Shown here one piece after another: positions 7,003 to 15,650 of a DNA stretch of 64,000 nucleotides. The DNA is from Nocardioides ganghwensis (lineage in GTDB: Bacteria; Actinomycetota; Actinomycetes; Propionibacteriales; Nocardioidaceae), in the NCBI RefSeq assembly GCF_014779655.1, contig NZ_JACXYX010000003.1, forward strand, positions 1 to 64,000, given 5' to 3'. The notes beneath the pieces were generated by a model. The model worked only from the letters and a program-made list of their open reading frames with translations, did not search any database and was not told where the DNA came from. The translations under genes were made by a program, and so were the position numbers. Positions within the stretch are counted from its first letter, which is position 1, and every line of letters starts with the position of its first letter.

Positions 7003-9627
7003 ATGGCACGTGTCCGAGTCCGTGAACGCTCCACAGTTGCCCGCCTCGCCGCATGGCAGTCCCGGCGAAGTCGCCTCAACGTGGCTGCCCGTGCCTACGA
7101 CGGCGAGCGGCCGAGCTTCTTCGTCGGGGACGAGGTCCTCGTGGACGCGCGGGACGACGAGCTGGTCCGTGAGCTGGTCGACCGCTACGGCGGCGAGGTC
7201 GTGGGGTCACCGGAGCTGCCTCCTCGGCCGAAGGTCGTCGAGCGCCGCCGGGACGTCGACCTGACGGACGCGCCGCAGTGGGCGCGGGTCCGGTTCACCG
7301 AAGGCCCGCGCGACCTCGACGTGGACCTCGACGTCCTGGCGAGCCGGCAGGGGAGCGACGCCGGCGACGTGACGTACAGCTCCCGCCTGCTCGCAGAGCT
7401 CGCCGCACTGGTGCGTACGCGTCGCGCCGAGGGACGCCGGATCGGGCTCGACGTCGTCGGTGAGGCCTTCGCCATGCCGCTGACCCGGGTGACCGAGGGC
7501 TCGCCGCTCGCCTATCCCTCCGACCCCACCCAGTGGAACATGTTCGCCGGTCGCAGCCGCATGGTCGAGGCGTGGCAGCTGGTCGACTCCTTCCGTCAGG
7601 TGAAGGGAGGAAGCACCGTCTGGGTCGCCGTCTGCGACACGGAGTTCTGGCTGGACGCAGCCGGTCGGCCGCAGGTCGCGCCCGGGCAGACCGAGTCGGA
7701 CTTCGGCCAGGGGGTCCTGCAGTGGAACCTCGTCAACGAGGGGCAGCCCGCCGGCATCCTCACGTCGACGACGCCCTCGCCGTTCCACGGCAACCGCGTC
7801 GCCTCCGCCGCGCTCGCGGCTGTCGGCAACAGGCAGGGCGCGGCCGGGTCCGGAGGACTCGTCGCGCGCCCGGCGCTCTTCCTGGGGGCCAACCGGGCGT
7901 ACGACGCCACGCGCGCGATCCAGCTCTGCGTCTGGTGGGGCATCGACGTCCTGAACATGAGCTGGGGCTTCTGGAACCCCGACAGTGACGAGTTCGACGA
8001 GGACACCTGGATCGAGACGTTCGACTGGGGAGCAGACAACGGGCTGGTGTGCATCGCCGCCGCCGGGCCGGGGCCCAACAACCCCGTCGTCGAGCTCCCC
8101 GACGACCTCGACGTCAGGCCGGCCACGCGTACGCCCCGGACCCTCACCGTCGGTGCCCTGGACACCAACGACCAGGCGTCGGCGCGCTCCAACTTCGGCT
8201 CGTCGGTCAACCTGTGGGCGCCCGGCACCGGCATCCAGGTCGCCCCGGACGCTGCACGGCCCCTCGGCACGACGGTGAACGGGACCTCGTTCGCCGCCCC
8301 GCTCGTCTCGGGCGTCGCGGCGATGATGCGGTACTGCAACCCGGGCCTCAGCGCCGACGACGTCAGGCGGATGCTGGTCGACACCGGCTGGCAGGGTTCC
8401 GGCCGGGTGTCGCGCGGCCTCGACGCCGCGGCCGCGGTCCGTGCGGCGCTGAACTCGCGGCTCCCGGACACCCACGAGGACAACAGCACGCCGGGCCGGG
8501 CGTACCCGCTCCTTCCCCTGGGGCCCGGACGGGCCCTCACGATGGGCCGGTTCAGTGCGATCTCGTCGGCCACCGACCGCGACTACTGGTCCTTCGACGT
8601 CCCGCACCTCAGCGACGTGGTGGTCGTGTCCGAGTGGTACGCCCGCCTGGCGACGCTCATGGTGGCCGTGGAGAGCGCGTCGACCAACGCGGTCGTCGAC
8701 CTCGCCCGAGCGGACATCGCCACGGGCGGTGTCCGCCTCACGGGCGTGCTGCCCGCCGGGGCCTACCGGGTCCGGGTGAGAGGCGACGACGCCACCGCGT
8801 ACCGACTGCTCGTGCACCTCGACGAGGCCGACCTCGCACCCGACGAGTTCGAGCCGAGCAACAGCTTCGAGGACGCCCCCGTCCTGACCTTCGAGGCAGC
8901 GCCGCGCTCGCCGTTCCAGATGGGGTGGGTGCTCGGCCGACGGGAGTGGGGACCGGGCACCTATCCCGCGACGCTGCACCGTGCCACGGGGTCGGGGCCG
9001 CTCGGCAGCGCGTTCGTGAACCGCGACATCTACCGCCTGGAGGTGCCGCACTCGACCGTGTTCCGGGAGCCGACGCTCACGATCCGCGACAGCGACGAGC
9101 CGCTGACCGTGGAGCTGCTCGACGCGGACCGCCGGGTGCTGCGGCGGGAGTCACCCGTCACCGACGCCACCTTCAGGCCGCCGCCGGAGTCCGTCGGCTA
9201 CCTGCGCGTCACGGGCAGCTCCCCGACCCGCTACACGATCGTGACGGGGCTGAAGGTGAGGGCGGGGGTGCTCCCCGGTCCACTGCAGGAGGAGCTGCAG
9301 GTCATCCCCAAGTACTGGGGAGACCCGCCGCCGTGGCGGATCCACGACGAGGTCTCGCACTGGGCAGTGGACCTCGGGCGGGCCGAGGTCGACGACGGCG
9401 TGCTCGCGTTCGACCTCGACGACCAGGCCGGCGAGGTGCTCTTCGAGCTGCTGGACGAGTCCGGCGAGGTCGTGCGGAGGGCGCACGCCGTGGCCGGGGA
9501 GGACGTGGGTGCTCGGGCGGTCCTCGACGTGGCCGACGTGGACCCCGGGACGAAGGTCCTCCGGGTGACGCGGGCCCGGACCGCGGGCGCCGCCAGCGTC
9601 CGGGCGGTGCCGCCTCCGGTCGGCTAG
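7003..9627 (+). CDS. S8 (subtilisin-family) serine protease with C-terminal PPC-like domains
   Basis: 874 aa. The catalytic triad is visible in order: Asp212 (AVCDTE), His262 (FHGNRV) and Ser429 (NGTSFAAPLVSG). About 200 residues precede the catalytic domain and could be a pro-domain or recognition region. After about residue 500 come beta-rich segments of pre-peptidase C-terminal type, with the DEFEPSNSFEDA signature and DRDYWSFDV/RDIYRLEV strands. The N-terminus (MARVRVRERSTVARL) is basic and not hydrophobic, so no Sec or Tat signal is evident, which is odd for a PPC-bearing protease. The ATG follows AGGAGG by 6 bases. GC content and codon use return here to the chromosome norm. Confidence 0.88.
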   Translation: MARVRVRERSTVARLAAWQSRRSRLNVAARAYDGERPSFFVGDEVLVDARDDELVRELVDRYGGEVVGSPELPPRPKVVERRRDVDLTDAPQWARVRFTEGPRDLDVDLDVLASRQGSDAGDVTYSSRLLAELAALVRTRRAEGRRIGLDVVGEAFAMPLTRVTEGSPLAYPSDPTQWNMFAGRSRMVEAWQLVDSFRQVKGGSTVWVAVCDTEFWLDAAGRPQVAPGQTESDFGQGVLQWNLVNEGQPAGILTSTTPSPFHGNRVASAALAAVGNRQGAAGSGGLVARPALFLGANRAYDATRAIQLCVWWGIDVLNMSWGFWNPDSDEFDEDTWIETFDWGADNGLVCIAAAGPGPNNPVVELPDDLDVRPATRTPRTLTVGALDTNDQASARSNFGSSVNLWAPGTGIQVAPDAARPLGTTVNGTSFAAPLVSGVAAMMRYCNPGLSADDVRRMLVDTGWQGSGRVSRGLDAAAAVRAALNSRLPDTHEDNSTPGRAYPLLPLGPGRALTMGRFSAISSATDRDYWSFDVPHLSDVVVVSEWYARLATLMVAVESASTNAVVDLARADIATGGVRLTGVLPAGAYRVRVRGDDATAYRLLVHLDEADLAPDEFEPSNSFEDAPVLTFEAAPRSPFQMGWVLGRREWGPGTYPATLHRATGSGPLGSAFVNRDIYRLEVPHSTVFREPTLTIRDSDEPLTVELLDADRRVLRRESPVTDATFRPPPESVGYLRVTGSSPTRYTIVTGLKVRAGVLPGPLQEELQVIPKYWGDPPPWRIHDEVSHWAVDLGRAEVDDGVLAFDLDDQAGEVLFELLDESGEVVRRAHAVAGEDVGARAVLDVADVDPGTKVLRVTRARTAGAASVRAVPPPVG

Positions 9628-9684
9628 ACCAGTGGCACGGTCGCTGGCTCCCGGTGCGACCACGTCGGCGGTCCGTCAACCGGA

Positions 9685-9987
9685 TCACACGCGGTAGGGC
9701 TTGTCCTTGTGCTGCGGGTCCGATCGGGGATATCCCGCCTTCGGCTCCAGCCCGTCCGGCTGCGGTTCCTCGCCACCTGCGCTCTGCTCGGGCGGCCCAT
9801 CGGTCGGGGTGTCGATCCGGGTCGTGTCCCGCAGGCCGTCGGTGCCCACCTGCCCCCTGCCGGTCGGGCCGACGCGCTCGCTGCTCGAGCCCATGCCGCC
9901 TGCTGCTCCCTCTGGACCGGAGGAGTTCGGCGTCGATCGACGCTCCTCGGTTGCGGGCTTGGCCGTCTTGTCGTCCGGGCTGGTCAT
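9685..9987 (-). CDS. small hydrophilic disordered protein
   Basis: 100 aa, rich in G, P, S, T, E and D, with no hydrophobic core, so probably disordered. It starts MTSPDDKTAK and ends PQHKDKPYRV. GAGGGGAC lies 8 bases before the ATG at 9987. Short proteins of this composition with a similar tail are common in Nocardioidaceae, but I know no function. It is convergent with the protease and divergent from the repeat protein at 10129. Confidence 0.6.
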   Translation of the reverse strand: MTSPDDKTAKPATEERRSTPNSSGPEGAAGGMGSSSERVGPTGRGQVGTDGLRDTTRIDTPTDGPPEQSAGGEEPQPDGLEPKAGYPRSDPQHKDKPYRV

Positions 9988-10128
9988 GGACTCGTCCCCT
10001 CGCTCGTGGATGGCTCCCCTCCGGTTCCCCGGTTGGTGCTCGCCATGCACCCGGCACCCGGGACGGCGTCGGGACGGGCACAAGCGGTTGGCAAGGGGAT
10101 CGCAAGCCGCGGTCGGCAGCCTGCTGCC

Positions 10129-11931
10129 ATGAAGATCCCGAACCCGCAGCGAGGCATGGCCACCCTCGTCCTCGCGCTGGCGCTGGTCGCGCCCACCCAG
10201 TCCATGTCGGCCACGGCCGCCGACCCGGCCCGTCCGAAGTGTGCCGGCTTCAAGGCGACCATCGTCGGAACCGACAAGTCCGAGACCATCAAGGGCACCG
10301 CCAAGCTTGACGTGATCGTCGCCCGCGGCGGGAAGGACAAGATCCTGGGCCGCGGCGGCCTCGACATCGTGTGCGGCGGCGGGGGCGACGACCGGATCAT
10401 GTCCGGCTCGGGCACCGGCGGCCTGCTCTACGGGGAGGGAGGCGACGACGTGGTCGTCGCCCAGGCCGACGGCATCGGGCTCTACGGCGGCCGCGGTGAC
10501 GACGTCCTGACCACCACTACGGCCGGGACGCTGCTCGACGGCGGCGCCGGCGGCGACATGATCCTCGGCGGCAAGCACGCCGACGTCATCGACGGCGGCA
10601 CTGGCGACGACAGCATCGACGCGGGCCCCGGCGACGACACCGACGTACGCGGCGGGGCGGGCAACGACACCCTCGACGGCGACGACGGCCGGGACGTCCT
10701 CCACGGCGACGCCGGCAACGACACCGTGCTGACCGGCACCGGCGTGGGTGGATTCGGCTACGGCGACGACGGCGACGACACCCTGACGACCGGCGACTCG
10801 GGACAGGCGCTCTATGGCGGCGAGGGCACCGACGTGCTCACCGCGAAGCACGTCGGGACGCTGCTGCAGGGCGACGGCGGTCCCGACCGGCTCACCGGCA
10901 GCGACCACACCGACGTGATCGACGGCGGCGCCGGCGACGACAGCATCGCTGCCGGCGCCGGCGACGACACCGACGTGCACGGTGGCGCGGGCAACGACAC
11001 CATCGACGGCGGCGCAGGCCGGGACGTCCTCCACGGCGACGCCGGCAACGACACCGTGCTGACCGGCACCGGGGTCGGCGGGTTCGGCTACGGCGACGAC
11101 GGCGACGACACCCTGACGACCGGCGACTCGGGGCAGGCGCTCTACGGCGGCGAGGGCAGCGACCTGCTCACCGCGAAGCACGCCGGGACGCTGCTGCAGG
11201 GCGACGGCGGTGCCGACTGGCTCAACGGCAGCGACCACCCGGACGCGATCGACGGCGGCGCGGGCGCGGACATGATCAGCGCAGCCGGCGGTGACGACCT
11301 CGACCTCCGGGGCGGCCCCGACGGCGACATGTGCGACGGCGGCGCGGGCCGGGACCGTTGTGACGGCGGCTCGCCGGGCGGTCCCGCCAACTCGGCGGAG
11401 GACGCCGACATCTGCGAGGCCGAGGTGAAGGTCTCGTGCCGCGACGGGGGCTTCCCGGACCGCTGGCAGCTGAAGGTCACCGGTCACGAGGTGAGCGAGG
11501 GCGACTACTCCGCCGACACCTACGACTGGTCCATCACCATGACGGTGGTGCGCCATGGCGACCCCGCCACGACCGCGATGTGGCGCTACGAGTCGGCGAC
11601 GGGCAGCTACACCGGCTCGGGCCACTACGGCGACTGCTCCTTCACCGAGACCGGGACCCTCGACCGCAACTGGTCGGCCGACTTCCTCCTGGCCCCGCAC
11701 ATGGACCAGTACTCCTTCGACGTCGTCGGCGGCGGCGACGGCACCAGGGCGGTCACCTGTCCTGACCGGTCCTCCACCGTCGCGACGACGTTCGAGGCGT
11801 GGGGTGCGACCGGCTGGGGTCCCGCAGGATGGCCGTGGGACCGCACCCAGTCGGAGATCGTGGGCGACTGGCTCGACGACGACCCCGGCTCCAGCCGCCA
11901 CATCCGGTGGGTGGTGTCACCGCTGGCCTGA
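10129..11931 (+). CDS. secreted GGxGxD-repeat (RTX-like) calcium-binding protein
   Basis: 600 aa. A signal peptide (about residues 1-31, hydrophobic core MATLVLALALVAP) predicts export. Residues about 45-415 consist of nonapeptide-type repeats (GGAGNDTLDG, GGEGTDVL), which in RTX proteins bind calcium in a beta-roll outside the cell. The repeats form three 110-residue higher-order units. After a Cys-containing segment (about 415-445) comes an unassigned domain of about 150 residues beginning WQLKVTGHEV. No toxin, lipase or protease domain is seen, so a structural or adhesive role is more likely than toxicity. No type I secretion genes are adjacent, consistent with Sec export. Confidence 0.8.
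   Translation: MKIPNPQRGMATLVLALALVAPTQSMSATAADPARPKCAGFKATIVGTDKSETIKGTAKLDVIVARGGKDKILGRGGLDIVCGGGGDDRIMSGSGTGGLLYGEGGDDVVVAQADGIGLYGGRGDDVLTTTTAGTLLDGGAGGDMILGGKHADVIDGGTGDDSIDAGPGDDTDVRGGAGNDTLDGDDGRDVLHGDAGNDTVLTGTGVGGFGYGDDGDDTLTTGDSGQALYGGEGTDVLTAKHVGTLLQGDGGPDRLTGSDHTDVIDGGAGDDSIAAGAGDDTDVHGGAGNDTIDGGAGRDVLHGDAGNDTVLTGTGVGGFGYGDDGDDTLTTGDSGQALYGGEGSDLLTAKHAGTLLQGDGGADWLNGSDHPDAIDGGAGADMISAAGGDDLDLRGGPDGDMCDGGAGRDRCDGGSPGGPANSAEDADICEAEVKVSCRDGGFPDRWQLKVTGHEVSEGDYSADTYDWSITMTVVRHGDPATTAMWRYESATGSYTGSGHYGDCSFTETGTLDRNWSADFLLAPHMDQYSFDVVGGGDGTRAVTCPDRSSTVATTFEAWGATGWGPAGWPWDRTQSEIVGDWLDDDPGSSRHIRWVVSPLA
10372..11361 (+). repeat. three tandem 330-bp units inside the RTX-like gene
   Basis: Matching anchors (GGGACGCTGCTG/C) occur at 10526, 10856 and 11186, exactly 330 bases apart. 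A second anchor set at about 10420, 10750 and 11080 keeps the same period. Units two and three are nearly identical in DNA and unit one is more diverged, pointing to a recent internal duplication. Outer boundaries are approximate. Confidence 0.85.
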
Positions 11932-11974
11932 CCGGCCATGCTGGGTCCCGTACCCCACCCGTCCAGGAGGCACC

Positions 11975-12661
11975 GTGAAGCTTCTTCTCACCTCGGGAGG
12001 GGTGACGAACGCCAGCATCCGCGACGCGCTCGTCGAGCTCCTCGGCAAGCCCGTCGAGGAGTCCACCGCGCTGTGCATCCCCACCGCGATGTACGGACAC
12101 CCGATGGTCGGCCCCGGGGAGCGGGCGTGGCAGTTCATCAGCGGCACCTCGCAGAACCCGATGGTCGACCTGGGCTGGAGGTCCGTCGGCGTCCTCGAGC
12201 TGACCGCGCTGCCCAGCATCGACGAGGACCTGTGGGTGCCGCTGGTCCGGGAGGCCGACGCGCTCCTCGTCGCGGGCGGCGACGTCCTCTACCTCTCCCA
12301 CTGGATGCGCGAGTCCGGGCTGGTGGACCTGCTGCCGTCGCTGGGTGACACCGTCTGGGTGGGGCTCAGCGCGGGGAGCATGGTGATGACTCCCCACGTG
12401 GGCAAGGACTTCATCCAGTGGCGACCGCCCAGCGGCGACGAGACCACGCTGGGCGTCGTCGACTTCTCGATCTGCCCCCACCTGGCGGCCGACGGCATGC
12501 CGGGCAACTCCAGGGCCGAGGCCGAGGAGTGGGCGACCGGCGTCCCGAACCCGGCGTACGCGATGGACGACCAGACGGCGATCACCGTGGTCGACGGCGA
12601 GGTCGACGTGGTGTCCGAGGGGCAGTGGATTCAGCTTCGCGGTGTCGGTGGCTCGGCCTAG
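11975..12661 (+). CDS. peptidase E-like (family S51) protein
   Basis: 228 aa. The fold and motifs match the S51 dipeptidase E group: a MKLLLTSGG first strand, a LLVAGGDVLYL segment, and VGLSAGSMV carrying the nucleophile Ser132, with His in ICPHLAADG as the likely partner. Family members cleave Asp-X dipeptides or, in cyanophycinase, beta-Asp-Arg dipeptides; the substrate here is undetermined. The GTG follows AGGAGG by 4 bases. It lies 43 bases after the RTX-like gene and 10 bases before the DinB gene, so cotranscription is plausible. Confidence 0.82.
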   Translation: MKLLLTSGGVTNASIRDALVELLGKPVEESTALCIPTAMYGHPMVGPGERAWQFISGTSQNPMVDLGWRSVGVLELTALPSIDEDLWVPLVREADALLVAGGDVLYLSHWMRESGLVDLLPSLGDTVWVGLSAGSMVMTPHVGKDFIQWRPPSGDETTLGVVDFSICPHLAADGMPGNSRAEAEEWATGVPNPAYAMDDQTAITVVDGEVDVVSEGQWIQLRGVGGSA

Positions 12662-12671
12662 CCTGCGAAGC

Positions 12672-13391
12672 ATGAAGCGGTACGTCGACGAGGACCTGCA
12701 GGGTGCGGAGTTCCGCGAGTGCGACCTGAGCAACGCCCGCCTGGTCGGCGTGGTCATGCAGGGGGCAGTGATCGACGGGCTGGTGATCGACCTCGTCGTC
12801 AACGGCGTCGAGGTCATGGCGTACGTCGAGGCCGAGCTCGACCGTCGTCACCCCGTCCGCCGGCTCATCCGCTCGGACGACGTGGCCGACCTCCGCCGGG
12901 CCCACCGGCAGCTGCGTGCCGACTGGGCGGCGACCGTCGCGCGCCTCCGGCAGTCGCCCGGCATCGAGCACGACAGTGTCAACGACGAGTGGTCGGCGGT
13001 GCCGACGCTGCGCCACCTCGTCTTCGTCCACGACTCGTGGTTCCGGCGCTGCTGCCTCGGCTCGACCGACCTGTTCACCTCGATGGGGCTGGGCATCGAG
13101 TCCGTGCCCGATCGCGAGGAGCAGGGGCTCGACCCGGCGGCGGACCCGACGCTCGAGGAGGTGCTGGCGACCCGCGACGAGCAGGCGGCCGAGCTCGAGC
13201 GCTGGCTCGACACGGTCACGTCCGAGCAGCTCCAGGAGCCCGCACCCGTCCCCGATGACGACAGGTGGCCGCCGTACGCCCGCGGCCGGTCGCTGCGGCA
13301 GTGCCTGGGCACGGTGCTCGGCGAGGAGCTCGAGCACCACCAGTTCTGCGTGCGCGACCTCGACCTCATCGAGAGACAGGCCGCCGGCTGA
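12672..13391 (+). CDS. pentapeptide-like/DinB-superfamily protein
   Basis: 239 aa. The N-terminus (about residues 6-45, DLQGAEFRECDLSNARL) has pentapeptide-repeat-like A(D/N)LxG periodicity. The rest is a DinB four-helix domain with candidate metal-binding histidines in HLVFVHDSW and EELEHHQF. DinB_2 proteins are often mycothiol- or other thiol-dependent enzymes in actinobacteria; the reaction is unknown. The ATG at 12672 is 10 bases after the peptidase stop; a GTG at 12642 would overlap that gene. It converges on the membrane-protein pair, with 9 bases between stops. Confidence 0.7.
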   Translation: MKRYVDEDLQGAEFRECDLSNARLVGVVMQGAVIDGLVIDLVVNGVEVMAYVEAELDRRHPVRRLIRSDDVADLRRAHRQLRADWAATVARLRQSPGIEHDSVNDEWSAVPTLRHLVFVHDSWFRRCCLGSTDLFTSMGLGIESVPDREEQGLDPAADPTLEEVLATRDEQAAELERWLDTVTSEQLQEPAPVPDDDRWPPYARGRSLRQCLGTVLGEELEHHQFCVRDLDLIERQAAG

Positions 13392-13400
13392 TGCCCCGGG

Positions 13401-13811
13401 TCAGTCGCGCGCCCGCGTGTGCCACAGCCACGCGATCCCCGCGAACGGCAGCACCAGCGGCAGCCAGCCGTACCCCGCGCCGTACGCCGACCACACGGTC
13501 GCGTCGGGGAAGAGCTCTGGGTCGAGGACGGTCAGCGTGCCGACGGTGAGCACGCCGACGAGCTCGAAGACCACCGCCGCCCAGGCCAGCCGGCGCGGGT
13601 CGGGCCCGACCTCGGCGAGGCCGAGCGTGGCAGCGACGTAGACGAGAGCCGCGACGGCCGAGAGGGCGTACGCCAGGGGTGCCTCGTCGGCCTTGGTGAG
13701 CAGCTGGACGAGGGAGCGGGCGGTCGCGGCGAGCGCGAACACGCCGTAGACCGCGACGAGCGCGCGGCCGAGGCCCGAGGACGTCGAGGAGGAGGTGGCG
13801 GCGCGGCTCAC
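13401..13811 (-). CDS. four-TM membrane protein, unknown function
   Basis: 136 aa with four hydrophobic segments (RALVAVYGVFALAATARSLV, YALSAVAALVYVAATLGLA, LAWAAVVFELVGVLTVGTL, WLPLVLPFAGIAWLW). The C-terminus is short, basic and probably cytoplasmic. The GTG at 13811 overlaps the stop of the upstream membrane gene (GTGA), so the two are probably translated in a coupled manner and may form a complex. I recognise no characterised family. Confidence 0.65.
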   Translation of the reverse strand: MSRAATSSSTSSGLGRALVAVYGVFALAATARSLVQLLTKADEAPLAYALSAVAALVYVAATLGLAEVGPDPRRLAWAAVVFELVGVLTVGTLTVLDPELFPDATVWSAYGAGYGWLPLVLPFAGIAWLWHTRARD

Positions 13812-14167
13812 GAGCGCCACACCGCCAGGGCGCGCACGACGATGAAGGCCTGCGCCAGCCCGGCGATCAGCAGCACCGCCGTCGCTCCCCGGCTGCGCTC
13901 GGCCAGCGACCAGGCGAATCCCATGGGTAGCAGCACGAGACCGGCCACCAGGTAGCCGAAGAACGTGACGAGTGCCGGCCCGGACAGGTCGGCGCCTCCG
14001 ACCTGGACGGCTGCGACCACGATCAGGACCAGCGTCGCGACCTCGATGACGGCGGCGAAGCCGAGCAGTCCCCAGTCGGGCGTGCGGTCGAGCACGACGT
14101 AGACCAGCACGACCGCGGCGAAGAGCAGCGAGGCGACGACGAGCGCGAGGGGCAGGGGTCCGTCCAC
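13808..14167 (-). CDS. four-TM membrane protein, unknown function
   Basis: 119 aa with four hydrophobic helices (LALVVASLLFAAVVLVYVVL, WGLLGFAAVIEVATLVLIVVAA, LVTFFGYLVAGLVLLPMGFAW, ATAVLLIAGLAQAFIVV). The GTG at 14167 is preferred because GGAGGA lies about 10 bases upstream; an ATG at 14236 would add a non-membrane leader. It is the first gene of a two-gene unit with the protein at 13401, and divergent from the DUF4956 operon across 119 bases. Confidence 0.65.
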   Translation of the reverse strand: MDGPLPLALVVASLLFAAVVLVYVVLDRTPDWGLLGFAAVIEVATLVLIVVAAVQVGGADLSGPALVTFFGYLVAGLVLLPMGFAWSLAERSRGATAVLLIAGLAQAFIVVRALAVWRS

Positions 14168-14286
14168 GAGGACTGATCCTCCCAGAGCGCACCTCACAGC
14201 ACCGCCACAGGATCGCGTCAGGTCGCCGACAGGCACGCCCGCGACGCTCGGGGCACCGCAGAAGACCGCCGCCTCGAAGGATCCCG

Positions 14287-14883
14287 ATGAACCCGACCTA
14301 CCTGCTCGCCGCCGTCGACCTCGTCGCCGTGCTGGTGCTCGCCCTCGCCGTCTACTACCCGCGCCACCGCCGAGCGGACCTCGTCACCGCGTTCGTCGCG
14401 GTCAACGTCGGCGTCCTCGCCGTCACGATCGTGCTGGCCGGCAGCGCCGCGTCGGTCGGCCTCGGGCTCGGCCTGTTCGGCGTCCTGTCGATCATCCGGC
14501 TGCGCTCCGACGAGCTCGGTCAGCACGAGATCGCCTACTACTTCGCCGCCCTCGCGATCGGCCTGCTCGGCGGTCTCGGCACCGGCGACGTGCCGCTCTC
14601 GATCGCGCTGATGGTCGGGCTGGTCGTGGTGCTCGCGCTGGCCGACAGCCGGCTCCTGCACGCCACCGGTCTGCGGCAGGTCGTCGTCCTCGACTCCGCG
14701 GTCACCGACGAGCGCGAGCTCGTCACCCGCCTCGAGCTGCTCCTCGACGCCAAGGTCAACCGGGTCACGCCGATGCGGGTCGACCTGGTCAACGACACGA
14801 CGACCGTCGAGGTCCACTACGCGCCCGCGCGGCCCGCGATGCCGCGCGCCGAGCGCCACGATGCCCCGGCAGTGACCCGATGA
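14287..14883 (+). CDS. DUF4956 integral membrane protein
   Basis: 198 aa. There are four to five TM helices in the first 125 residues, with the LGLFGVLSIIRLRSDELGQHEIAYYF motif region typical of DUF4956, then a soluble C-terminal domain of about 65 residues. The function is unproven. The genomic partnership with VTC-domain proteins suggests a membrane component linked to polyphosphate or to the phosphorylation of exported proteins. The stop overlaps the VTC start (ATGA). GAAGGA precedes the ATG by about 6 bases. Confidence 0.82.
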   Translation: MNPTYLLAAVDLVAVLVLALAVYYPRHRRADLVTAFVAVNVGVLAVTIVLAGSAASVGLGLGLFGVLSIIRLRSDELGQHEIAYYFAALAIGLLGGLGTGDVPLSIALMVGLVVVLALADSRLLHATGLRQVVVLDSAVTDERELVTRLELLLDAKVNRVTPMRVDLVNDTTTVEVHYAPARPAMPRAERHDAPAVTR

Positions 14884-15650
14884 GCGCTCTCGACGTCCTC
14901 GACGCCGTCTCCCTCGAGGAGCTCAACGACGCCGCGGAGCTGCTGGTCCGCGTCGACCGCAAGTACGTCATCCCCGCCGCCGAGCTCGACGCCGTGGTCA
15001 CCGGGATCGACGCGCTGCGCGTGCTGGAGATCGACGGCCGGCGGGAGTCTCGCTACGTGTCGACCTACCTCGACACCGTCGGCCTCGACAGCTGGACGGC
15101 AGCGGCCCACCGCCGCCGGCGCCGCTGGAAGGTCCGCACCCGGGCGTACGCCGACACCGGCGAGCGCTGGCTCGAGGTCAAGACCCGCGGCCCGCGCGGC
15201 ACCACCGTCAAGGAGCGGCTGCCCCACGACGGCACCGAGGTCACCGGGCCGGCGACCGAGTGGGTACGCGACCGGCTCGCCGCGGCGTCCGTGCACGACG
15301 TCGACCCCTCCGGCCTGGTCGCGACCCTGGACACCGGCTACCGGCGTACGACCCTCATGCTTCCCGCCGACGGCGGCCGCGCCACCGTCGACCGCGACCT
15401 GCGCTGGGTCTCCGGCCACGGCACCGCCGAGGTCGGCGACGTGCTGGTCGTCGAGACCAAGTCGGGCAGCCACCGACGCGGTCCGCTCGACCGGCGGCTG
15501 TGGGAGCTCGGCCACCGGCCCGTCCGGATCTCCAAGTACGGCACGGGGCTGGCGCTGCTGACCCCCGACCTCCAGCGCAACCGCTGGCACCGCGTCACCT
15601 CACGCCACCTCGCCGACCACCTCACCCTCCACGAAGGAGTCCTCGCATGA
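14880..15650 (+). CDS. VTC-domain polyphosphate polymerase-like protein
   Basis: 256 aa, one VTC domain of the triphosphate-tunnel fold. Visible tunnel-type features are VRVDRKYVI near residue 25, SRYVSTYLDT, a basic RRRRRWKVRTR strand, WLEVKTRGPRGTTVKERL, and the late VVETKSG strand. In yeast Vtc4 this domain makes polyphosphate from ATP; bacterial members are annotated by similarity. The catalytic head here is soluble and would rely on DUF4956 for membrane attachment. It overlaps DUF4956 by 4 bases upstream and CotH by 4 bases downstream, so all three should be translated together. Confidence 0.82.
   Translation: MSALDVLDAVSLEELNDAAELLVRVDRKYVIPAAELDAVVTGIDALRVLEIDGRRESRYVSTYLDTVGLDSWTAAAHRRRRRWKVRTRAYADTGERWLEVKTRGPRGTTVKERLPHDGTEVTGPATEWVRDRLAAASVHDVDPSGLVATLDTGYRRTTLMLPADGGRATVDRDLRWVSGHGTAEVGDVLVVETKSGSHRRGPLDRRLWELGHRPVRISKYGTGLALLTPDLQRNRWHRVTSRHLADHLTLHEGVLA

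Noticed and set aside
7207..9051. Long open reverse-strand frame opposite the S8 protease
   Set aside because: Its composition (Arg, Gly, Asp, Val, His) is the mirror of high-GC coding on the other strand; the forward gene has a catalytic triad and strong ribosome site.
10129..11931. RTX toxin or hemolysin
   Set aside because: Only the calcium-binding repeats are present; there is no toxin, lipase or protease domain and a Sec signal is used.
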